A stretch of DNA of 64,000 bases from Synechococcus sp. CBW1002 (GCF_015840915.1 NZ_CP060398.1:2170001-2234000), one strand, 5' to 3'. Positions 26,655-36,252 are shown, numbered from the stretch's first letter. Notes: generated from the letters alone by a model not told the origin. Numbers and translations are program-made.

Positions 26655-27503
26655 ATGGCGGCGACCCGGCTCAGCGAAGCGCAGAAAACAGAGCTGGTGG
26701 CCCGTTTTCGTAACGGAGACACCAGCCAGGAGCTGGCGGGGATCTATGGCTGCAGTGCCATCACCGTGAGCCGGGTGGTGAAGGCGTCTCTCGATCCAGC
26801 CGAATACGAGGGGCTCAAGCAGAGGCGAGGTCGCCGCGGCAGTGCGGTCGCCGCGGAGGCCACTGCGGATGTCGCGGTGCCGACGTTGATCCCAGAGGAG
26901 CCTGGACCAGACCTCCCCATCCCCAGCGCACAGGTCCTCGACGCTGCAGTGCCCGTGGCGCCCCAGGAAGCCAACAGCACCATCGAAAGCGAGAGCGACG
27001 ATGGCGGCGAGAGCAGCGAGGACGACGAAGCCGCCACCGGCCTTGCCATCGACGATGCCGATGACTTCGGGGACGACGGGGATACCAGCGATGACGAGGA
27101 CAGCATGGATGGTGGGGAGGACGACGACGCCGATGTGTTCCTGGTGATTCCACTGACGACCACCGTCGTCGATGACACACGCCCGTCGATCGAAGCCCAG
27201 CCACTGGAAGAAGCGACGTTGCCCAGCAGCGTCTACATGCTGGTTGACAAGACGGTGGAGCTACAGGCCCGACCGCTGCGGGAGTTCAGCGATCTGCAAC
27301 CCCTCGCTGACGAGGAGCAGGATCGCCAGGCCCTGCACGTGTTCGCCAATCCACGCCACGCAAAACGCCAGTGCGGCCGCACTCAACGGGTGATCAAAGT
27401 ACCGGATGTGGCGGTGTTTCAGCTCACGGCTCCCTACCTGTTGAAGCAGGGCATCACGCGTCTGGTGGTCGAAGGTGCCCTCTATGCCCTGCCAGGCTCC
27501 TGA
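26655..27503 (+). CDS. Helix-turn-helix protein with long acidic linker
   Basis: 282 residues in three parts. Residues 1-45 form a transposase-type or sigma-like HTH (LSEAQKTELVARFRNGDTSQ, ELAGIYGCSAITVSRVVKAS). Residues 110-160 are a highly acidic, Asp/Glu/Ser-rich disordered linker. Residues 190-282 are a compact domain (VYMLVDKTVELQARPLREFS ... VFQLTAPYLLKQGITRLVVE). The HTH suggests DNA binding and the acidic linker might serve as an interaction tail. No other recognisable domain. Located 90 bp after tRNA-Arg on the opposite strand. Confidence 0.7.
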   Translation: MAATRLSEAQKTELVARFRNGDTSQELAGIYGCSAITVSRVVKASLDPAEYEGLKQRRGRRGSAVAAEATADVAVPTLIPEEPGPDLPIPSAQVLDAAVPVAPQEANSTIESESDDGGESSEDDEAATGLAIDDADDFGDDGDTSDDEDSMDGGEDDDADVFLVIPLTTTVVDDTRPSIEAQPLEEATLPSSVYMLVDKTVELQARPLREFSDLQPLADEEQDRQALHVFANPRHAKRQCGRTQRVIKVPDVAVFQLTAPYLLKQGITRLVVEGALYALPGS

Positions 27504-27846
27504 AGGGAGAGCCCGCCTTCGCTGGGATCATGGGCGCGCCGAGCCTGGGCACTGATCAGATCTTCCAGGGCCAGGGGCCAGAGGACCCGGCCAGGGTTGG
27601 CAACGCTGGCATGTCGTGAAGGGGAGGGTGGATGGTCTGCCCGATTACTGGTCATGGGTCTGGGTCTCTGGCGATCCTGGATCCGTTCAATCGGAGGATG
27701 CCGCAGACTTGGTGAAGGCAGTGTTGCCAAGACGACAAGCCATCAAAGCTCGCAGGCGACTCCAGCAAGGGTCTCTGGCGCAATCAACCCATAAGCCAGC
27801 CCAGCAACCGGAACCCTGTCAGGTCCGTGCGGTCTGATCCGCGCAA
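27504..27846. other. 343-bp stretch without a supported gene
   Basis: Several short frames exist on both strands, none with a start context, domain or composition I would defend. The region separates the HTH gene (plus strand) from the Asp-Leu repeat gene (minus strand), so both 3' ends point into it. Confidence 0.5.
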
Positions 27847-28293
27847 TCAGGCCGGATCCATGGTCTGGAAATGCGCGAGAAGCACTCCGATGCTGCTCAG
27901 TTCCTCGCGAACATCGTCCATGGAAACAATCTCTGGCGACGTGACCTGGCCCCGAGGCAGGCAAGCCTGCTGAAGCAGAGCTTCCCGCAGCATGGCTGCC
28001 CGCACCTCCAGGGCCACAAGGAAAGGATTGCGAGGCGGTGGCGACTCCTCCCAGTCCAGATCCAGATCCAGATCCAGATCCAGATCCAGATCCAGATCCA
28101 GATCCCAGTCCAGATCCAGATCGGGTTCGAAGTCTTCTGTGCTTGGCTCCAGAGACTCGAGCAGGGCCGAAAGACCGGGATCTTGCCCGACGTGCGCCTG
28201 GATCGTCGCTGAGGGAACCACGCGCAGGAGGGTCTGCATGGGAAGAAGCGGAACCAACCACCTCTCCAGAGTGCACCTGATGGACTGGCCCAA
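27847..28293 (-). CDS. Hypothetical protein with Asp-Leu dipeptide repeat
   Basis: 148 residues. The N-terminal part is ordinary (MGQSIRCTLERWLVPLLPMQ). Residues 57-81 are a run of alternating Asp and Leu with two Trp, encoded by a hexanucleotide tandem repeat. The C-terminal part looks like a folded helical region (FLVALEVRAAMLREALLQQA, MDDVREELSSIGVLLAHFQT). I prefer this frame over the Arg-Ser, Asp-Pro, Ile-Gln and Gly-Ser readings of the same repeat because its non-repeat flanks have normal composition. Function unknown; repeat length probably varies between strains. Confidence 0.55.
   Translation of the reverse strand: MGQSIRCTLERWLVPLLPMQTLLRVVPSATIQAHVGQDPGLSALLESLEPSTEDFEPDLDLDWDLDLDLDLDLDLDLDLDWEESPPPRNPFLVALEVRAAMLREALLQQACLPRGQVTSPEIVSMDDVREELSSIGVLLAHFQTMDPA
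28051..28121. repeat. CCAGAT hexanucleotide tandem repeat
   Basis: Eight perfect CCAGAT units (28056-28103), one CCCAGT variant, then two more perfect units; a partial unit precedes them. The unit is a multiple of three, so changes in copy number keep the minus-strand Asp-Leu frame open. Confidence 0.93.
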
Positions 28294-28370
28294 GGCAGGA
28301 AAAACGGAGCTTCTTCACGAAGCGGGTCCCGGCCGCGCCGGCTGAGATCACGCTGCCCCTCTGGGAAGCC

Positions 28371-28595
28371 TCAAGGGCGGCGGGGGAGCAGGATCGCCGC
28401 GCTGGTGCCGCCACTGACCATGCCCAGCACCAGAGCCATGCCCACCAGAAAACCGCTCGGCAGCGGTGCCGTGCGACCAAAGCCCAGCTGCAGGCTGGGT
28501 CGATCCTCTAGGTTCTGGGCCCCCAGGCAGAGCACCAACAGCAACAGGCCGCTGCCGATCACCGTGGAGCACAGCAGGCGCAGGCGCAGCAGCAT
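28371..28595 (-). CDS. Small LapA-like membrane protein
   Basis: 74 residues with two helices (LLCSTVIGSGLLLLVLCLGA and LPSGFLVGMALVLGMVSGGT) separated by QNLEDRPSLQLGF. The helix - (x)QN-x(5-8)-V/L-x-L-x-F - Pro-Leu-Pro - helix layout is that of the LapA/DUF1049 family of small inner-membrane proteins. Starts 5 bp after the rsmI stop on the same strand, so probably co-transcribed. Confidence 0.65.
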   Translation of the reverse strand: MLLRLRLLCSTVIGSGLLLLVLCLGAQNLEDRPSLQLGFGRTAPLPSGFLVGMALVLGMVSGGTSAAILLPRRP

Positions 28596-28600
28596 CGGGA

Positions 28601-29503
28601 TCAGGACCCGCCAGGTGGTGAGGGGCAGTCTGAATCATGCGGGGCGTCCAGCTCCGGTTCGCGGCGGTGCAGCAAGGCATAGAGATCGCGGCGGTTGTGG
28701 CCGCTGCGCTCAGCCACCTCACGAGCGGCCTCCTTGCTGCTGCGCCCATCGGCCACCAGCTCCTGTAGCTGGCTCCTCAACTCCACTTCGCTCCAGAGGC
28801 GTGGCTGCGCTGGGACGGCTCCGCCCAGCACCAGGGTGCACTCCCCCTGGGGGGGCACCTGGCGGAAGTGGGCGAGGGCGGCGCTCACCGTGGGGCCCAC
28901 CTGTTGCTCATGCCGCTTGGTCAGCTCCCTGGCCACCCGCAGAGCTCGATCGCCGCAGACGGCGAGCAGATCCTCCAGCAGATCCACCAGCCGGTGGGGA
29001 GCCTCGTAGAACACCAGGGTCCGTTCCTCTTTCTTCAGCTGCTCCAGACGGGCCCGCCGCTGGCTGGGCCGAGTGGGCAGAAACCCTTCGAAGCAGAAGC
29101 GGCCGCTGGGAAGGCCGCTGCTCACCAGGGCCGTGGTCACCGCGCTCGGACCTGGCACGCAGATCACCTCCAGCCCCGCCTGCCGCGCTGCCGCCACCAG
29201 TTCTTCACCAGGATCGGAAATGCCCGGCAGACCGGCGTCGCTGACCACAGCCAGTCGTTCGCCGGCCTGCAATGCCGCCACCAGTTCGGGAATCCGTGTC
29301 GCCTGGTTGTGCTGGTGAAAGCTCACCAGGCGTTTCTTCTGGCCCAGGGTCTGCAGCAGCAGGCCGCTGCGGCGCGTGTCCTCGCAGGCGATACGGTCGA
29401 CGCCCGAGAGCACCTGGCGGGCCCGGGGGGAAAGATCACCGAGATTTCCGATGGGAGTTCCCACCAGATAGAGCACGCCGGCAGCGGGTTCAGGTTCCTG
29501 CAC
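28601..29503 (-). CDS. rsmI: 16S rRNA (cytidine1402-2'-O)-methyltransferase
   Basis: SAM-dependent tetrapyrrole-methylase-fold enzyme that 2'-O-methylates C1402 in the ribosomal P site. 300 residues. The N-terminus has LYLVGTPIGNLGDLSPRA, then ACEDTRRSGLLLQTLG, then the SAM loop VVSDAGLPGISDPGEEL and CVPGPSAVTTALVSSGLP. The C-terminal part has SSKEAAREVAERSGHNRRDLY. All family motifs are intact. Likely GTG start at 29503. Divergent from cysQ. Confidence 0.94.
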   Translation of the reverse strand: MQEPEPAAGVLYLVGTPIGNLGDLSPRARQVLSGVDRIACEDTRRSGLLLQTLGQKKRLVSFHQHNQATRIPELVAALQAGERLAVVSDAGLPGISDPGEELVAAARQAGLEVICVPGPSAVTTALVSSGLPSGRFCFEGFLPTRPSQRRARLEQLKKEERTLVFYEAPHRLVDLLEDLLAVCGDRALRVARELTKRHEQQVGPTVSAALAHFRQVPPQGECTLVLGGAVPAQPRLWSEVELRSQLQELVADGRSSKEAAREVAERSGHNRRDLYALLHRREPELDAPHDSDCPSPPGGS

Positions 29504-29554
29504 AATGCACCTCGCGGGGCGCTCGGTCGTCCCGGTGCCCCTTTCCGTCTGTCC

Positions 29555-30484
29555 ATGATGCCGGCTTCCCTACCCCTGCCATCCGGCGTTGAACCCGAGC
29601 AGCTGTTCCAGGAGTTGCGTCGGCTGAGCTGGGGTGCGGCAGACATTCTGCGGGCCTATGCCCGGGGCGAGCAGCCCCCCTACGGCTTCCCCAGAGCCCT
29701 GAGTGTGGACGAAGGCGGCGAAGGGCCTGTCTCTGCAGCTGATCTGGCTGTGAATAGCTGGTTGCTCGACGGTCTTGCCGCCGCCTACCCCAAGGCCGGC
29801 TGGACCCTGTTGAGCGAAGAGACCGCTCGCGAGCAGCTGCGGGACGGCGAGTCCCTGGCCGCCGAGTGGCTCTGGATCCTTGACCCACTGGATGGCACCA
29901 AGGACTTCCTCCAGGGCACCGGTGAGTACGCCGTGCATCTGGCCCTGGTGAAAGACCATCGCCCCGTGCTGGGGGTGGTGCTGCTCCCGGAGATGGAGGA
30001 GCTCTGGTTCGGCTGGGTCGGGGCCGATGGCGGGGGACGAGCCTGGCGTGAGAACCGGGCCAGCGAGCAGTTTCCAGCAGCCCTCAGCAACCGCTGCGAC
30101 CTCGGCGACCTGGTGTTGGTGGCCAGCCGCAATCACCGAGACCAGCGACTGGAGCATCTTCTGGAGGCCCTGGCCCTGGGCGACACCAAGGCAATCGGCA
30201 GCGTCGGCGGCAAGGTCGCCACGATTCTGCGCGGCGAAACCGATCTCTACATCTCACTGTCTGGCAAGAGTGCCCCCAAGGACTGGGACATGGCGGCTCC
30301 TGAAGCGGTGCTGATGGCCGCGGGTGGGGCCTTCACCCATGCCGATGGCCGTCCCCTCTCCTACAACGATGGCGACGTGCGCCAGGCTGGCTGCCTGATC
30401 GCCAGCCATGGCCCCAGCCATGCGGCGCTCTGCGAGCGGGCCTCAGCAGCGATGGCCGTGATCGACCCTGGATTCGCGGTCTGA
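29555..30484 (+). CDS. cysQ: 3'(2'),5'-bisphosphate nucleotidase CysQ family
   Basis: 309 residues. The inositol-monophosphatase-fold metal motifs are visible: PVSAADLAVNSWLL, LLSEETA (metal glutamates), WILDPLDGTKDFLQGTGEYA and, near the C-terminus, KSAPKDWDMAAPEAVLMAAGG. It likely hydrolyses PAP to AMP in sulfate assimilation. Starts at ATG 29555 (a second ATG follows directly). Its 3' end lies only 31 bp from the end of the insertion element at 30516, so the IS landed just outside the gene. Confidence 0.92.
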   Translation: MMPASLPLPSGVEPEQLFQELRRLSWGAADILRAYARGEQPPYGFPRALSVDEGGEGPVSAADLAVNSWLLDGLAAAYPKAGWTLLSEETAREQLRDGESLAAEWLWILDPLDGTKDFLQGTGEYAVHLALVKDHRPVLGVVLLPEMEELWFGWVGADGGGRAWRENRASEQFPAALSNRCDLGDLVLVASRNHRDQRLEHLLEALALGDTKAIGSVGGKVATILRGETDLYISLSGKSAPKDWDMAAPEAVLMAAGGAFTHADGRPLSYNDGDVRQAGCLIASHGPSHAALCERASAAMAVIDPGFAV

Positions 30485-31870
30485 GTCCTGATCGCGCGAC
30501 AAGCCTGGCCATCGAGGGACTCCTGAAAAAGATTCTCGGCCCATCGGCGCCGGATTCGTCCGTTTGCTTCGCGTTAATCAGGCTGGCAAGCGCGGTGACA
30601 TCAAGTCAGCCAGATCTCAAAAGCATGGCTTGCAGATGCCCTCAGGCGCTCTGATCGCTGACCAGGCCATAAAAAAGCTGTAGATCCACCCAAAAAGAAG
30701 GACAAAAAAGAGGCGCAGCAGCCTCAAGACCTTTTCCGCGCACATCACGACAAAGGCCATCGAGATGGAGGATTCGGCACCAGCTGGTAGACGAGCCATG
30801 ATCAGATCCAGGGAATACTTGCGCTTTCCAGAGCCAAAGACGCCTTCCACTTCATTGCGTCGAGCTTGATCAGATCGGAGCTGGTGCTTGTGTGCAGTGG
30901 TGACATCAGGATCCTTGGGCGGGCGACCCAATCGCTTGCCGGAGAGGCGAATACCGTTCCTCGTGCAGAAATGCCTATTCTTGGCCGTGATATAAATCCG
31001 GTCGGCGCAGATTCGCTCTGGGTAAGATCCTGTATCCAGCTTGTATTTTTCCGCCTGAGCGATAAGGTCTTCTCCTTCGTTGTAGGGGTTCCAGCTTATG
31101 CGGTGCAAGAACGGAAAGCCGTTTTGAACCGAAACACTGATTTTGGCTCCAAACTCCACCGCAGCACGTGCTTTGCCTCGCACCATTGGGCGGATATGGG
31201 TCTGCACAAGATTCACCAGGCGGTCTGGAATGCTGTTGGTCTGAGAGGCGAGCAGAAGGCCCTGTTGCCGCTCCAACTCGCTGCAGGCCAACAACTTCTG
31301 CCACCAATGCCTCTTAAGCTCGGAAAGCCTTGCCCCGCAGCCGATCAGAGCATCAATGGCCTTGAGATTCTGCCGCACATAGCCAAGCTGATGTTTAATG
31401 GCAGCCTTCACTTTGCGGCGACGTGGTCGTTTTTGCTTCGCCACTCTCAGGAAATGAGCACGAGCAAGGCCACGGTCGTAGCGAGGTCGATGTCTCCTGA
31501 ATCCCGATGACTGACTGCACAGATCATCAATGACTCGCTCGGTCGTTGTGCGAGCCTCGTTGAGGAGCTTGAGGTCTCTGGGATAGGTGATGTCGGCTGG
31601 AGTGCAACTGGCATCAATCGTGAGAGTGCCCCAATTCTTTCCTTCTGGCCAGTCAGCAGGCTTGATCAACGCATCAAGTTCTAGCTGAGCGCCTCCTCCA
31701 CTGGAATCACGATCATCATGGTCGTCATCGTCTGCTGCCTGAGCAAGTGCTTCCAGAAGGATCTCTTTGCCGCGCTGCACCACCAGCTCGTTGATACGGC
31801 GCAGATCCTCGTCAGAAAAACGCTTGCGAAAGTGCACCATCATCGAGGCATCAAACGGTGCCTTAGCTGT

Positions 31871-33136
31871 CAGGGTCGCCTAAAAGTCTGTCCTGGTAGC
31901 TCTTGGCAGGTCTGCCAGCATTGGGTTTGGTCGGCGGGTCTCAGTGCCCCCAATGCCCGAAACCCGCTCCACCGGAGTCGATCAGCCCGCACCGGATGAC
32001 CTGATCAGCTTCCTCAAGGCCATCCCGGATGGGCGTTACCGCCGCGGGGTGCGTTACCCGCAGTGGTTCCTGCTGCTGGTGGCTGTGCTCGGGATCCTGA
32101 GCGGCTGCCGCAGCTCCCGTGATCTGGAGGCCTTTGCCCGGCGGCACCGTGAGGCACTCAACCAGGCGCTGGGCCTGAATTTCAAGCGCTGGCCCTCCGA
32201 TGCCACCTTCCTCTACCTGTTCAACAAGGCCCACCTGCAGGAGTTTGGCCAGGTGCTGCAGGCCTGGATGATCAGCCAGGTCCCAAGCGGGGCAACGGGT
32301 CTGGATCAGCTGGTGTGTGATGGCAAGACCCTGCGCGGCTCTGCCGTGGAGACAGAAGACGGCAGTCACCGGTTTGTCGCCCAGGTCACGGTGTACGCCC
32401 GGGCCCTTGGCGTCGCCCTGGCCCAGACGACCTATGACACCCACGAATCCAGTGAGCGTGCGGCGCTGAAAGAGCTGCTCAGCAGCCTGGATCTCGATGG
32501 CGTGTTGATCCAGGCGGATGCCCTGCACACGACGCAGGCGTTTTTCGCTGGTGCCTCTCCCAGGGGGCCGACGTGCTCCTGACCGTCAAATCGAACCAGA
32601 AGACCCTCTACCGCCAGATCGGCTGCCAGTTCCAGGGAAAGCGTCACATCCCTTTCACTGCAACAGATCACGAGAAGCGCCACGGGCGCGACACCGTCTG
32701 GGAACTGCGAGCCAGAGAGGCACCGGAGCACATCAAAGCCAACTGGCCCGGCAGCGCCTGGATCGTTGAGGTGATCACAGGCACCCTCACCCGCAAGGGC
32801 AAGCGCAAGATCAGGCACCACCTGTTCCTCACCAGCGTGCGCACCACGCCACAAGCCCTGCTGCGCCTGATCCGTCAGCGCTGGAGCATTGAGAACGAAT
32901 GGCACTGGGCCCGTGACGTCCAGCTGGGTGAGGACGCTCATCGCTACGCCAACCGGATCGGGGCCCCGGTGTTCGCCTTCCTGCGAACCATCGTGATGAA
33001 CTTGCTGCGGCGGGGCGGCTACCGCTCGATCCGCCAAGGCCTGCGGGAGTTGGCCTACGACATCAAGGGAATGCTGGCACTTGGCGGCGTGGCCAGCCGA
33101 GGGAGCTTGGGCTGATCACACTTTTAGGCAGCCCTG
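31871..33136 (+). mobile_element. ISAs1-type insertion sequence, copy 1 (nested)
   Basis: 1266 bp with terminal inverted repeats CAGGGTCGCCTAAAAGTCTG (left) and CAGGGCTGCCTAAAAGTGTG (right, read inward), matching at most positions. It is flanked by a perfect 10-bp target duplication, CCTTAGCTGT, at 31861-31870 and 33137-33146. It sits inside the IS5/IS1182-like transposase. A second copy of the same length lies in inverse orientation at 49377-50642. Confidence 0.92.
31944..33115 (+). pseudogene. ISAs1-family transposase, two overlapping frames (copy 1)
   Basis: Frame A (31944-32582, 212 residues) has the ISAs1 N-terminal domain (FLKAIPDGRYRRGVRYPQWF) and catalytic VCDGKTLRGSA and LIQADALHTTQAFF. 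Frame B (32573-33115, 180 residues) continues LLTVKSNQKTLYRQIGCQF and ends with the RQRWSIENEWHWARDVQLGE motif holding the catalytic glutamate. A -1 shift at GCG-TTT-TTC just before 32540 would fuse them as AFF-RWCLSQGADVLLTVKS, giving a normal ISAs1 transposase. It is either a programmed frameshift or a fixed lesion; copy 2 has the same arrangement. Confidence 0.85.
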
Positions 33137-33607
33137 CCTTAGCTGTGTAGCCCGCAAAGCCGAGAAAGAACTGAATATAGGCGTTCTCTCTGATCTGATG
33201 GACTGTCTCTTCGTCGGTAAGCCCTAACTTCTGTTTGATGTAGAGAGCACCAAAGGCCATTCTCACTGATTTGGCTGGAGCGCCAATTGTGGCGCTGAAT
33301 TGAGGGGCATAGGTTTCTTCCAGCTCATCCCATGGGATCAGCCCCTCCAGTTGAACCCAGCGATTCTCGGGATCAAGTGTGCCGCCAAATGGCAGGTGGA
33401 ACTCCTTGATTGAGATCTGACCGTTATTGTGCCTCCGGTACATATTGAGCGATCAGGAGTAAAGGCAATCACGGATTGCCTGATTCACGGCTACTTTAGC
33501 GGTTTCTCATGCTTGAGACCAGCTGCGGCGCAATGGATCTGGATTTTTCAGGAGACCCCATCGAGTGGACGCGTGAGCTCAACAGGGCGTGAAGGCAAAA
33601 AAGCATC

Positions 33608-33632
33608 AAAAAGCCGGCCCCTCAGGGCCGGC
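33608..33632 (-). terminator. Rho-independent terminator of pnp
   Basis: On the minus strand, GCCGGCCC-TGAG-GGGCCGGC is followed directly by TTTTT, about 25 bases after the pnp stop. An 8-bp GC-rich stem with a 4-nt loop is a textbook intrinsic terminator. Confidence 0.85.
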
Positions 33633-33654
33633 CCAGGTGGCAGAGCCGACCTGA

Positions 33655-35784
33655 TCAGACGCCGACAGGCTCCTGCTGGGGAACGCCCCGCAGCGTCAGG
33701 TTGATCCGGCCGCGGTTGTCGATCTCGCGGACGCGAACGGTGACCTGATCACCCACCTTCACCACATCTTCCACCTTCTCGACCCGTGCTTCCGAGAGCT
33801 GAGAAATGTGGATCATGCCTTCCTTGCCAGGCAGGATTTCCACGAAGGCACCGATCGGGATCACCCGGGTGACGCCACCGCTGAACACTTCGCCCTCGCT
33901 GACGCGGCGGGTGAGGCCTTCGATGATGCGCTGCGCTTCCTCAGCGGCAGCCCCATCGTGGCTGGCGATCGTGACGATGCCGCCATCCTCGATGTCGATC
34001 TTGGTGTTGGTGCGCTCAGTGATGCCCTTGATCGTGCGGCCGCCGGGGCCGATCACGGTGCCGATCAGCTCGGGATCAATGCGGAAGCTGAGCAGGCGCG
34101 GCGCGTGGGGGCTGAGGATGTCACGCGGCTTGTCGATGGCCTCGAGCATCTTCTCGAGGATGTGGAGGCGGGCTGGACGGGCCTGGTTGATCGCCTCGGC
34201 CACGCAGGTGACGGCCAGGCCGGTGATCTTCATGTCCATCTGCAGGGCGGTGATGCCCTTCTCAGTGCCAGCCACCTTGAAGTCCATGTCTCCGAGGAAA
34301 TCCTCGATCCCCTGGATGTCGGTGAGGATACGGACTTCATCGCCTTCCTTGATCAGACCCATGGCGGCGCCGCTCACGGGGGCCTTGAGAGGCACGCCGG
34401 CATCCATCAGGGCCAGGGTGCTGCCGCAGACCGATCCCATCGAGGTGGAGCCGTTGGAGCTGAGGCACTCCGACACCACCCGCAGCACGTAGGGGAAGCT
34501 CTCCTTGCTGGGCAGCACGGGGATCAGGGCCCGCTCAGCCAGGGCACCATGACCGATCTCGCGGCGACCGGGCGACCGCATCGGCCTGGTTTCACCCACC
34601 GAATAGGGGGGGAAGTTGTAGTGGTGCAGGTAGGTCTTTTCATTGGACGGATTGAGATCGTCCATCTCCTGCGCATCGCTCGGTGTGCCGAGGGTGGCGC
34701 AGGAGAGCACCTGGGTCAGGCCGCGCTGAAACAGGCCCGAGCCATGCACGCGCTTGGGCAGCACGCCCGCGGCGGCGCTGATCGGGCGCACTTCATCGAG
34801 GTTGCGGCCATCGACACGCTTGCCCTCGGTGAGGATCTGAGCGCGCATCAGCTTCTTCGTGAGGCTCTTGTAGGTATTTCCCAGCGCCTTGCCATTGCTG
34901 CTCACCGCCACCTTCACGGCATCATCGTCATTCAGGCAAGCGATCTTTTCAGTCACTTCCGTCTTGATCGCATCAAGTTTTTCGTCGCGCTCGGCCTTGG
35001 TCTGGGAGAACTGCTTGAGCACTTCACCGATGGCCTTGGCGCATTCCTTTTCCAGAAACGCCGGCAGGGTGATGTCGTCCTTGCGGGGTTCAGGCAGCAC
35101 CTGCTCGATGCCGAGATCCTTGAGCAGGGTCAGCTGGGCCTTGATCAGTTCGCTCACGGCTTCGTAGCCGAAGTCGATGGCTTCGATCACATCCTGCTCG
35201 GGCAGCTGGTTGGCGCCCGCCTCCACCATCACCACGCCGGCAGGGGTTCCTGCCACCACGAGATCGAGTTCGCTGCGTTCGATTTCGCGATAGCTGGGGT
35301 TGAGCACGAAGTCGTCGCCCAGCAGGCCCACGCGTACCGCCGCCATCGGGCCATGGAAGGGAATCTTGGCCAGCAGGGTGGCCATCGAAGCGCCGGTCAC
35401 CGCCAGCACATCGGGCGGAACCCGTTCATCGAGCGACATGCAGGTGGCAACGATCTGCAGATCGTCGCGCATCCAGCTGGGGAAGAGCGGCCGCATCGGC
35501 CGATCGATCAGCCGTGCGATCAGGGTGGCCCGCTCGGGGGGACGGCTCTCGCGCCGCATGAAGCTGCCCGGGATGCGACCGGCGGCGTAGAGCCGTTCCT
35601 CGTAGTCGCAGATCAGGGGCAGAAAATCGATGCCTTCACGACCACCGGAGCGGGTGGCGGTGACCAGAACCGCCGTATCGCCGCACTCGACCATCACCGA
35701 ACCCCCCGCCTGGGGAGCGAACCGACCGGTGGTCAGCCGGATCTCCCGACCATCGAAGGAGATCGACTGAGTTTGTCCTTGCAC
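33655..35784 (-). CDS. pnp: Polyribonucleotide nucleotidyltransferase (PNPase)
   Basis: Phosphorolytic 3'-5' exoribonuclease. 709 residues from GTG 35784 ([20 protein letters not shown]). There are two RNase PH-like cores, the first with [20 protein letters not shown] and the second with [20 protein letters not shown] and [23 protein letters not shown]. They are followed by a KH domain ([20 protein letters not shown]) and an S1 domain ([21 protein letters not shown]). All domains are complete. Downstream of rpsN on the same strand, but separated from it by a terminator. Confidence 0.95.
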   Translation of the reverse strand: MQGQTQSISFDGREIRLTTGRFAPQAGGSVMVECGDTAVLVTATRSGGREGIDFLPLICDYEERLYAAGRIPGSFMRRESRPPERATLIARLIDRPMRPLFPSWMRDDLQIVATCMSLDERVPPDVLAVTGASMATLLAKIPFHGPMAAVRVGLLGDDFVLNPSYREIERSELDLVVAGTPAGVVMVEAGANQLPEQDVIEAIDFGYEAVSELIKAQLTLLKDLGIEQVLPEPRKDDITLPAFLEKECAKAIGEVLKQFSQTKAERDEKLDAIKTEVTEKIACLNDDDAVKVAVSSNGKALGNTYKSLTKKLMRAQILTEGKRVDGRNLDEVRPISAAAGVLPKRVHGSGLFQRGLTQVLSCATLGTPSDAQEMDDLNPSNEKTYLHHYNFPPYSVGETRPMRSPGRREIGHGALAERALIPVLPSKESFPYVLRVVSECLSSNGSTSMGSVCGSTLALMDAGVPLKAPVSGAAMGLIKEGDEVRILTDIQGIEDFLGDMDFKVAGTEKGITALQMDMKITGLAVTCVAEAINQARPARLHILEKMLEAIDKPRDILSPHAPRLLSFRIDPELIGTVIGPGGRTIKGITERTNTKIDIEDGGIVTIASHDGAAAEEAQRIIEGLTRRVSEGEVFSGGVTRVIPIGAFVEILPGKEGMIHISQLSEARVEKVEDVVKVGDQVTVRVREIDNRGRINLTLRGVPQQEPVGV

Positions 35785-35884
35785 TTGCGCTTATGTCCTT
35801 TTTGTCAATGTCCATTCTCGCATCCGGACCTGACGGACCCCGGCGATGCTGATGGATTTTATTGGCCAGCCCAGTCCAGCCAAC

Positions 35885-35907
35885 AAAAAGCGCCCCTGCT
35901 GGGGCGC
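35885..35907 (-). terminator. Rho-independent terminator of rpsN
   Basis: On the minus strand, GCGCCCC-AGCA-GGGGCGC is followed by TTTTTG, 43 bases after the rpsN stop. It separates rpsN from the downstream pnp promoter region. Confidence 0.83.
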
Positions 35908-35949
35908 CGGGTTGAACAGCTGCCAACGGGCCTCAGGGGCTGAAGCGAA

Positions 35950-36252
35950 TCACCAGCTCGACTTCACCACTCCGGGCAGTTCACCTTTGTGGGCACGGGC
36001 ACGCAGCTGGTTGCGGCATAGTCCGAAATCGCGATACACGCCGCGGGGCTTGCCGGTGGCCCAGCAGCGGTTCCGCATGCGGGAGGGAGCGCTGTTGCGG
36101 GGCAGATCCTGGATCTTGCGATGGATCTCCAGGCGCTCCATCGGATCGGCAGCAGCCTCGAAAGCAGCTTTGAGCGCAGCGCGCTTGGCGGCGAAGCGTT
36201 CCACCATCTTCTTGCGCTTCACATCGCGCGCAATCATCGACTTCTTCGCCAT
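35950..36252 (-). CDS. rpsN: 30S ribosomal protein S14
   Basis: 100 residues from ATG 36252 ([20 protein letters not shown]), the canonical S14 start; the frame extends 25 codons upstream without homology. The signature [20 protein letters not shown] is present. This is the zinc-free (C-minus) long form: the four-cysteine motif is absent. As usual in cyanobacteria it stands alone, outside the spc ribosomal operon. Confidence 0.94.
   Translation of the reverse strand: MAKKSMIARDVKRKKMVERFAAKRAALKAAFEAAADPMERLEIHRKIQDLPRNSAPSRMRNRCWATGKPRGVYRDFGLCRNQLRARAHKGELPGVVKSSW

Larger units (their letters stand above)
30617..33443 (-). pseudogene. IS5/IS1182-like transposase, interrupted by nested IS
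   Basis: The N-terminal fragment runs from ATG 33443 to about 33137. It has a DUF772-type domain with VRMAFGALYIKQKLGLTDEE. The C-terminal fragment runs from 31860 to 30617 and contains DDE candidates in TIDASCTPADITYPRD, PERICADRIYITAKNRHF and ARRNEVEGVFGSGKRKYS. Joining them at the duplicated CCTTAGCTGT restores one uninterrupted frame of 516 residues, reading GYTAKAPFDASMMVHFRK across the joint. So the gene was intact before the ISAs1-type element landed in it. As it stands it is inactive. Confidence 0.88.
30516..33558 (-). mobile_element. IS5/IS1182-like insertion sequence, split by a nested ISAs1-type element
   Basis: The ends carry inverted repeats: GGGACTCCTGAAAAA at 30516 and, read from the other strand at 33558, GGGTCTCCTGAAAAA, differing at one base. 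A direct repeat CATCGA flanks both sides (30510-30515 and 33559-33564) and is taken as the target duplication. Removing the nested 1266-bp element and one copy of its 10-bp duplication leaves an element of about 1.77 kb with a single transposase gene on the minus strand. Family placement comes from the transposase (DUF772-type N-domain plus DDE domain). Confidence 0.82.

Noticed and set aside
28051-28121. CCAGAT array as a possible CRISPR
   Set aside because: The unit is 6 bp with no spacers; it is a coding microsatellite and no cas genes are present.
33808-35943. A 711-codon open frame on the plus strand across pnp
   Set aside because: It mirrors PNPase in a GC-rich gene; the translation is His/Gly/Gln-rich without domains, while the minus strand is a complete, motif-perfect PNPase.
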